This document shows, piece after piece, positions 58,460 through 64,000 of a stretch of 64,000 nucleotides of DNA. Within the stretch, counting starts at the first letter, position 1. Each line of letters opens with the position of its first letter. The DNA is taken from assembly GCA_023014335.1 (NCBI GenBank), contig JAECYW010000017.1, positions 1,054,001 through 1,118,000 of the forward strand. Direction: 5' to 3'. The translations under genes and the position numbers were made by a program. This stretch comes from Galerina marginata. Its lineage: Eukaryota; Basidiomycota; Agaricomycetes; Agaricales; Galerinaceae. Below the pieces are notes generated by a model. That model was not told the DNA's origin. It did not search any database and saw only the letters and a list, made by a program, of their open reading frames with translations.

Positions 58460-58492
58460 TTACAGCTCTTTTCAAAGCTTTACGGAATCGCG
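58460..58492. repeat. Left terminal inverted repeat (33 bp)
   Basis: Starts TTACAGCTCTTTTC and ends GGAATCGCG. It is the exact reverse complement of 59363-59395. A run of A follows on the inner side. Confidence 0.9.
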
Positions 58493-59394
58493 AAAAAAAA
58501 AAATCGCAGGTTGGTTTTGTTTGCCACAAGCCTTGAGATCACGTGGTTAGCGGCATCACGGCATTCCTGCCTTCCCTCACCGCTCATGATCATCGTCGTA
58601 TTGTGTTCTCAAGTCGCCTCCTGTCGCCTCAGTCTCCTAATAAATGTTTTCCTTGTCATTCCTACTGTATGCTGCTTATTTACACTTCTCAGTCCCCGGA
58701 GAACCTCAACTTCTATAACAATCGGTTACTTCATGATCAGTCTTGAGAATAGCTCCAAACAGCCGCCACTCATGTCGCTCCTCAATCTCAGCAACATGCC
58801 CTTGCTACGTATACGGTGAGATAGGATATGTTTTTGCTATTCTAAGCATGCTTTGCCTAGCTTTCACCGGATCAGACACGCGCGTCGCAGCTGCAGCTCC
58901 ACCTGCATGGCCTGCGCCCAACCTGCCCCCGACACGGCAACGCTGGCCTGGCCTGCACCCTCGCTTGCCCTGCGCCTAGTCCTCCTTCAAGCACCTCAGA
59001 AATGGCGCTGCCGCCTTGTCGCACCGCGCTCTGCTGCGCAGCTCAAACTCACCTGGGCCATCTCCAGCAGTGCCGCACTGCGTCGTAGTAACTCAATGAA
59101 CATTCCCGCAACGTTGATGGCTTCAAGTGGCATGAGTAGCCCTTGCAATCGAAGTGGGGTGCATCAAGAGCCTTACTTAGTCTCATATGTATATTTACTG
59201 CAGTTTTTCGTATTCAAATTGACAACCTCATGCTTGGGCGACACCGAGTTCGCGTTCCAGAGCTTAGCAGGCAAGATTTGTGCCGAGGTTTGCCGGATGC
59301 CGGCTTTGTTCCGATGACTTATGTCATGACATCACACAGCCACATGACGCAAAAAAAAAAAACGCGATTCCGTAAAGCTTTGAAAAGAGCTGTA
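58461..59394. mobile_element. Short non-autonomous DNA-transposon-like element with 33-bp terminal inverted repeats and TA ends
   Basis: The ends are perfect 33-bp inverted repeats (58460-58492 and 59363-59395), each followed inwards by an 11-12-base A run as read on the + strand. Taking the outermost TA on each side as the target duplication (58461-58462 and 59393-59394), the unit begins CAGCTC and ends GAGCTG, like Tc1/mariner/pogo-type elements that insert at TA. The 870-bp interior has no transposase: its longest open frame (58853-59317, GC-rich) shows no DDE motif or family signal. I therefore read it as a non-autonomous element, longer than a typical MITE. It lies directly upstream of the DUF1746 gene and downstream of the four-helix gene. 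Confidence 0.7.
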
Positions 59395-59395
59395 A
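59363..59395. repeat. Right terminal inverted repeat (33 bp)
   Basis: Starts CGCGATTCC and ends GAAAAGAGCTGTAA, the exact reverse complement of 58460-58492. Confidence 0.9.
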
Positions 59396-59528
59396 GTCTT
59401 TCACGAACCGTGCCCATCCCCGCCACTGGCTCTGGGCGAAGCACTGACAGCCAGGCTTTCTTTGTAACCAAATTCAAGGGTTATCAGTACCTGAAGTAAC
59501 TGTTTACTTCTGAACTTTGATACATGAC

Positions 59529-60486
59529 ATGCGCAAGCGTTTTTACGCACAGAGGTTACATGTCATCCAAACGGTGTGTGAGCTTCGATATCTGGGTTCA
59601 TGAACGAGCTCAAGGGAGATTACGTTTAGCTCGACACCCTGTTATACCAGCTCCACACACTCTCCTTCTTCCTGTCCCCCTCAATATGGCTCTATGTTTG
59701 TAGAATCATATCCCAATTTCACTGTGCGACCCCTAGAGAACTTGATCCAACATTGTCGTTACGATTTTTCTACGCAATGCTCGTCTTCATCAACGTGCCG
59801 ATTTTCTGGAACCACGCTACCCGAGGAGCAGTGGAAGGACGCGCCATTATTCTTGACTTCATTGGCCTCTGTAAGTGAATTTGTAGCATGACCCCTTTCA
59901 TTCTGACCAGGATGTCCAAGCAGCCTATGTTCCGTCGATGTTTCAATTATTCACGCTTGACTCATTTATCATCATCTTGCAACTCTTACTTATTACTATT
60001 GCTTACGAAACATCGGTGTATCATGCCAGCGAGGAAGCAGACCCTCAAGACATCCTTTTGCCCGACTTTCCGAAGACATTCACGATCCCCTTATTCCATC
60101 CATCGTCGGAAACTCTCTCCGAGTCAGCCCAACCATCTCCAATGTTACCATCAGACTCAAAGATGCCCTCGCACACACATGGCTTGCCGCTCATTATCGA
60201 CCTTCGGTTCAGTTCCATCATAAGCACATCTTCGTCATCCACCACATCCACCACCTCCCCCACGAAGTACGAGCCCACTTTCTGCCATTCCACTTCCGAA
60301 TACGGTGTCGTGGCCTCTTCCAGGCATGAGAATGTTGATGCAAGCAGGGAGGCAGATGAGAGACACCAGGGCTGGAGGAAACAGGAGATCTCCAACAACA
60401 AGGATCGCAGATGGAAGAATTCCAGGCGCAATGGACCTGTCACCGGGATAAATAGATTCTTGAAGACTAAATTCTTGCGACATTAG
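59529..60486 (+). CDS. DUF1746 membrane protein (Dsc E3 ligase subunit-like)
   Basis: A membrane protein of the DUF1746 family; as I recall, the fission-yeast member is a subunit of the Dsc E3 ubiquitin ligase of the Golgi. ATG 59529 gives MRKRFYAQRLHVIQT, which splices through an intron (59577 to about 59630) to LDTLLYQLHTLSFFLSPSIW. The domain continues CRIISQFHCATPREL, LRFFYAMLVFINVPIFWNHA, AVEGRAIILDFIGLAYVPS and FIIILQLLLITIAYET, giving three or four hydrophobic segments. The tail is Ser/Thr-rich then basic (FLKTKFLRH), stop at 60486. The start is only 134 bp from the inverted-repeat element, so its promoter or 5' leader must overlap or abut the insertion. Confidence 0.78.
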
Positions 60487-60545
60487 CCTGAAGGTATATA
60501 TTTAACTAATAGCTTGGGTGTAGTCCGTCGGTATATGCTGTTGTT

Positions 60546-60801
60546 TTACCGCCCGTTTTTCATCTATGATGCGTCAGAAGATGCAAATTAATATGAAGGC
60601 GGGATTACTTACTGCGTCGTGAAGGCATTTCTTAAAGACAAGAAATTCGCCTTTACAGATGTCCTGCGTTACGTCGGTATAAGTGGAGACAATGCACTTC
60701 GCATATGCGGTTGCCTGAGTTGCGCACGTCGTGGTGGAGTGCCGGGCAAGTCGTTTCAAAGGTTGGTTGGTGGTTGCTGCCTTTATGGAAGCTGGAGCCA
60801 T
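60546..60801 (-). CDS. Twin-Cx9C mitochondrial protein, NDUFAF8-like
   Basis: A tiny protein of the CHCH/Cx9C type. Two exons: about 60610-60801 (MAPASIKAATTNQPLKRLAR, then the twin motif) and 60546 to about 60560 (MKNGR, stop). The cysteines form two perfect Cx9C pairs, CATQATAYAKC and CKGEFLVFKKC, separated by IVSTYTDVTQDI. This pattern matches the family of NDUFAF8, an assembly factor for respiratory complex I, and such proteins are imported and oxidised by Mia40, encoded at 7430-8328. The splice uses GTAAGT directly after HDA. Family placement is by the 'AYAKC' and 'C..EF..FK.C' spacing. Confidence 0.78.
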
Positions 60802-61068
60802 GTTGATTCACCCGCCAGTACTACTAGGTAGTCAGTTAGAGGGAGACTTGAGAGTTGTGTTACGTAACACGACTGGCGATCCATTTTTAGACATGAACAC
60901 TGTTAACTCACGACTATTCCCCAGTCAATGGCAAGTGACGATACTTGCCCTTTGCTTCCTTACTAACGGTATTGCAACACCTCAGAATAACCTTAAATCC
61001 ATCTTCATCTATTTACACGTTGCCACGTTCTAGGATTGCTTCGTTGCTCCACTTGTGATATTCGAGTG

Positions 61069-64000
61069 ATGTTTAACCGTCTGCTGCTTATAGCCTGCGT
61101 CTGCATTGTTGTCGCTTTAATCCTTTATTTCTTCTATTGGAACCGCTTTATTGCATTTATAATTGGCCAGACCATTCGTTTACTCTTCTGGAATCAAGAA
61201 GGCTCAAGCATTTGGGTTGAAATTGGTGAGTTTCTGGTGTTGCATCTTGATTTTCAAGAGGTGTTTAATAAAGCCAGGCTCTATTCATTTCTCTCTTCTG
61301 ACCGGAAGAATACTTCTCAAGGATGTACACTATCATTCCAGCAACCAAACGATAAAGATTGTTAAAGGACAAATTCAATGGAGATATTGGATCCGAAGGC
61401 CCACTTCTGAAGAAGAGATTCATTCTATACGCGGCGAACAAGGTATGAGATAATAGCTTCGCCTTTCAAGACCACCCATCGGCTCATTTGCGAGTTTGGC
61501 AGTAAAACACGGCATCGCGTCTATGGTCATGCCGGATTCAGCTGTCCTTTCAGGGTGTGGAGTGGTTCCTATACAACAGAACAGCAGCATATGACAACAT
61601 TATCGAACAAATTGAGAAATCCAGTCGCCCTATGTCGCGTTCAAGCTCCCATGGCCGATTTTTTAGTCGCTTTTCGCATCAAGGTGAAGGTTCTGACACA
61701 TGCATGACCCGTTGCCTGACCAGCCCTACTATTCCAGATGCTGGCTCGCCGTTCTACCCTCCATCGGTGGTTAGAGCCTCTATGCGTGTTCCTGATCCAA
61801 TGAAAAAAGCTATGGCTTGGTTTAGACACCAGCTACCCACCCTTGATCCAAAAGATCTTCTTCCTCTAGGAATCGACATACAAACTGGTGCCATCATTCT
61901 AGGCAATCACTCCACTCCCAATATCCTTGTGGCAGAATTTCAGAATGCTTTAGGGACTTTTGGTGTTGTTCCAGTCTGTTTTTTTATATTTCGACTGAAA
62001 AATGATTCCACCGTCTGATTGATTTCAACGCAGTCAAGGTCAAGGTACGACCTTTATAAGCAAGTTCTCAACCTCAAGTTCCAGAACGCACTGATACGGC
62101 TCGTCCACAACGGAGACTACATTGATTCCATGACCACGTTAGGAGCACTTGTTCACAACAGAATCAAACAGTGGGTCGCCTTGAATTGGAACACCCAGAA
62201 GTACTTACATTTTTGGCAGTCATCCTACACTTCGGAAACCGTCCTTCTATCAAAATTATCGTACATTCTTCAAGTTATGGCGCCAGATTAAGCTCTATGG
62301 CCTTGTAACCGACTACTTCGCGACGCGGCGAGCGCAACACATCAACCAAACGGCTGGAGCGGCAACTACTAAAAAGTCGAAGAAAACGATCGACGAAGAC
62401 ACACCTGTGGGAATCGACTTCTCTACTTTCGAGTACGCCGTAGAACGTAAAATGTTGGAAACCCCGACCCTTGACTTGACTTATTATGTCGATGTCGTCG
62501 GAGAAGTGCCATCCCAACCCATTACTCGATGCCAAGATGGAGTACATGACATTGGTAACGGTGATACAGCTCCGGAATGGGGAATTGATTTGGTGATGTA
62601 TGGAGGGTTTTTGCGTTATGGGCCTTGGGCAGATCGTCAAAGGTAGTTTCGCTGTTTCCCGCTGGTTTATATAATTAAACCAAGTTTCCTAGAGCAGAGT
62701 TGCAACGAGCATTTTTTCCTCCAACATATCTTGATTCGGAAGTAACCCCCAATCTAAGGCCAGGGGAACAAAGAAGTTGGACCGCTTTACAAGTGTTTGT
62801 CGAACTTCGTGACGAAACTACTCTACACGTCCCATTCCGGGAAGCATCGAAGGTATTTCGTGGTCCTATTTATCCCACTTTATTATCTCAATCTGTTGAC
62901 AGGATTGGCAGTGGGATGGCTCCGTCAATATCCCACAGAGACCCCGTGTGCGAGAACCAGCCTATATTAGTTTAGCCATTGGAGACCGCTCGTCTATCAA
63001 CTACATAATGCCGATGGCGGTCGGGCCTTCTGGATATGAATCAACTCTCGAAATTCACATTGATACCATATCCATTACTTCAAGTCTAAATGACATACGG
63101 CTTATTTCTGCGGAATCTTTCCGAGTGCGTCACTTCAGCTTTCGTTCATCAGGACCTGATTCAGTTTTAGGTTCGTGGCGAACTCCCATCTCCCATTCGT
63201 TGGGAAGCAGAGCGAACTTGGAAAATCTCTGCGTTTCTTCGGCAGCCAGTTTTATTCCTTTTGCGGGATCACATCAATATGATGACTGACCTCGGGAAGG
63301 ACTGGGTTTCTGGCCCCCCCACTGAGTATCAGAAATTCGTCCCTACGATATATGCTTTTAAACTCGAAATGCACCATTTCGAGATGAATCTATACGCGAA
63401 TGATCAAAATATAGTTGACAAGCCCTTGATCAAAGAAGAAAATGGTCAGCTTTCAGATTTATCTGGTGTTCTTGGCTTTTAGCTAATAAACGTGGAAGCC
63501 TTGATTACGCTCGTGGGACCTCATCTGAATTCGTTCACGACAATTCCCTCCAACACCTTCAGGCCCAATTCAACATTGATCCCGTTCCATATCACCGCCC
63601 CAGATCTTGCTGTGAATATCTCGTTGCCCCGTTGGAATACGCACGCACTGCATGCAAGAAAGGAAGGTATAAATCTCTTGAAGAGTAGTGCCTTCAACTT
63701 GAGCGGATCGTATCGCTACTTTGCTGAAGTGAAGGAAGAACACGTGGAACAACTCAGGTTGCAATTTGATGTATGCTATCTTAATTATCATTTATTGTCC
63801 ATTGCATACTAACTGGCCCACAGCTCAAAGATTCTGTTTTTCGAGCTTATGGGTGGTCGATACGGTACTTCATGGTGCTGAGAGATAATTACTTTGGTTC
63901 CTTTACACACTTCCAGACGCTTTACGAATACTTAGACAAACGAAGGCAAAATGCACCTGTTGGGGACCCGATCGGACTAAAATATCGTCCAGGCAAGGTT
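61069..64000 (+). CDS. CSF1: Csf1, bridge-like lipid-transfer protein (BLTP1/Tweek family), N-terminal part
   Basis: N-terminal portion of a very large repeating beta-groove protein that moves lipids between membranes at contact sites; yeast Csf1 acts in ER lipid supply. The gene runs off the right edge. ATG 61069 opens MFNRLLLIACVCIVVALILY, an ER membrane anchor, then FYWNRFIAFIIGQTIRLLFW. The conserved chorein-like start follows: SIWVEIGSIHFSLLTGRILLKD then VHYHSSNQTIKIVKGQI and WRYWIRRPTSEEE. Further exons give GVEWFLYNRTAAYDNI, LLPLGIDIQTGAIILGNHST, PNILVAEFQNALGTF, VDVVGEVPSQP and DLVMYGGFLRYGPWADRQR, then ITAPDLAVNISLPRWNTHAL. About eight introns are visible. The family's full length (roughly 3000 residues) means most of the gene lies outside. 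Confidence 0.88.

Noticed and set aside
58853..59317. A 154-codon GC-rich open frame inside the inverted-repeat element
   Set aside because: No DDE or HTH motif, low-complexity Ala/Cys/Arg composition and no start context; not a credible transposase.
1..64000. CRISPR arrays, tRNA or rRNA genes, virus-like genes, bacterial-type operons
   Set aside because: None seen on either strand; intron-rich genes and families indicate a fungal nuclear genome.

Overview
The window is nuclear DNA of a filamentous basidiomycete, most likely an Agaricomycete. Genes are dense and lie on both strands. Almost all are cut by short introns (about 45-75 bp, GT...AG), and the protein families include basidiomycete-typical ones: a DUF6533 seven-helix protein, a 'CCCLPVR' four-helix protein, an HQ-type phenylalanine ammonia-lyase and an Hda1 deacetylase. 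I see no tRNA, rRNA, CRISPR array or virus-like gene. All coordinates come from reading splice sites by eye, so exon borders are inferred while domain assignments are firmer.

Layout. 1-1450: 3' part of a formate/nitrite transporter (+). 1756-3103: alpha/beta hydrolase (-), divergent from a small Cx9C DUF3128/Emi1-like gene (+). 3951-7177: MCM2 (+) with a cluster of ACGCGT boxes. 7430-9338: Mia40 and an NFKBIL1-like protein (both -). 10169-15340: large Sec7-PH protein (-). 15919-19060: flavin-reductase-like protein (-) divergent from a maleylacetate-reductase-like Fe-dehydrogenase (+). 19409-21072: MMT-type cation diffusion facilitator (+). 21481-24247: PAL (-). 25751-27587: Tcp11/Sok1-like protein (-).

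29098-34553 is the least ordinary part. An uncharacterised gene (29098-30048, -) lies one base downstream of a gene for a membrane protein with three thioredoxin folds (30050-32224, -). A paralogue of the uncharacterised gene lies on the other side (33559-34553, +).

34700-36695: NIPA-type magnesium transporter (+). 36955-38623: SSL1/TFIIH p44 (-), divergent from a membrane-anchored double-amidohydrolase gene (38959-42765, +). 42940-46246: an uncharacterised, possibly genome-maintenance protein (+). 46468-47621: ERCC1/RAD10 (-), divergent from a second copy of the double amidohydrolase (47832-51492, +). Each copy is thus paired head-to-head with a nucleotide-excision-repair gene. 51725-54455: Hda1-type deacetylase with an Arb2 tail (-). 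55275-56420: DUF6533 protein (-). 56989-58174: four-helix membrane protein (+). 58461-59394: a short element with 33-bp terminal inverted repeats and TA ends. 59529-60486: DUF1746 membrane protein (+). 60546-60801: twin-Cx9C NDUFAF8-like protein (-). 61069-end: start of CSF1, a bridge-like lipid-transfer protein (+).

Shared themes are mitochondrial disulfide relay (Mia40 plus two small Cx9C proteins that could be its substrates), DNA replication and repair (MCM2, SSL1, ERCC1, perhaps 42940-46246) and aromatic metabolism (PAL, maleylacetate reductase, flavin reductase). These groupings are inferences from position and family.
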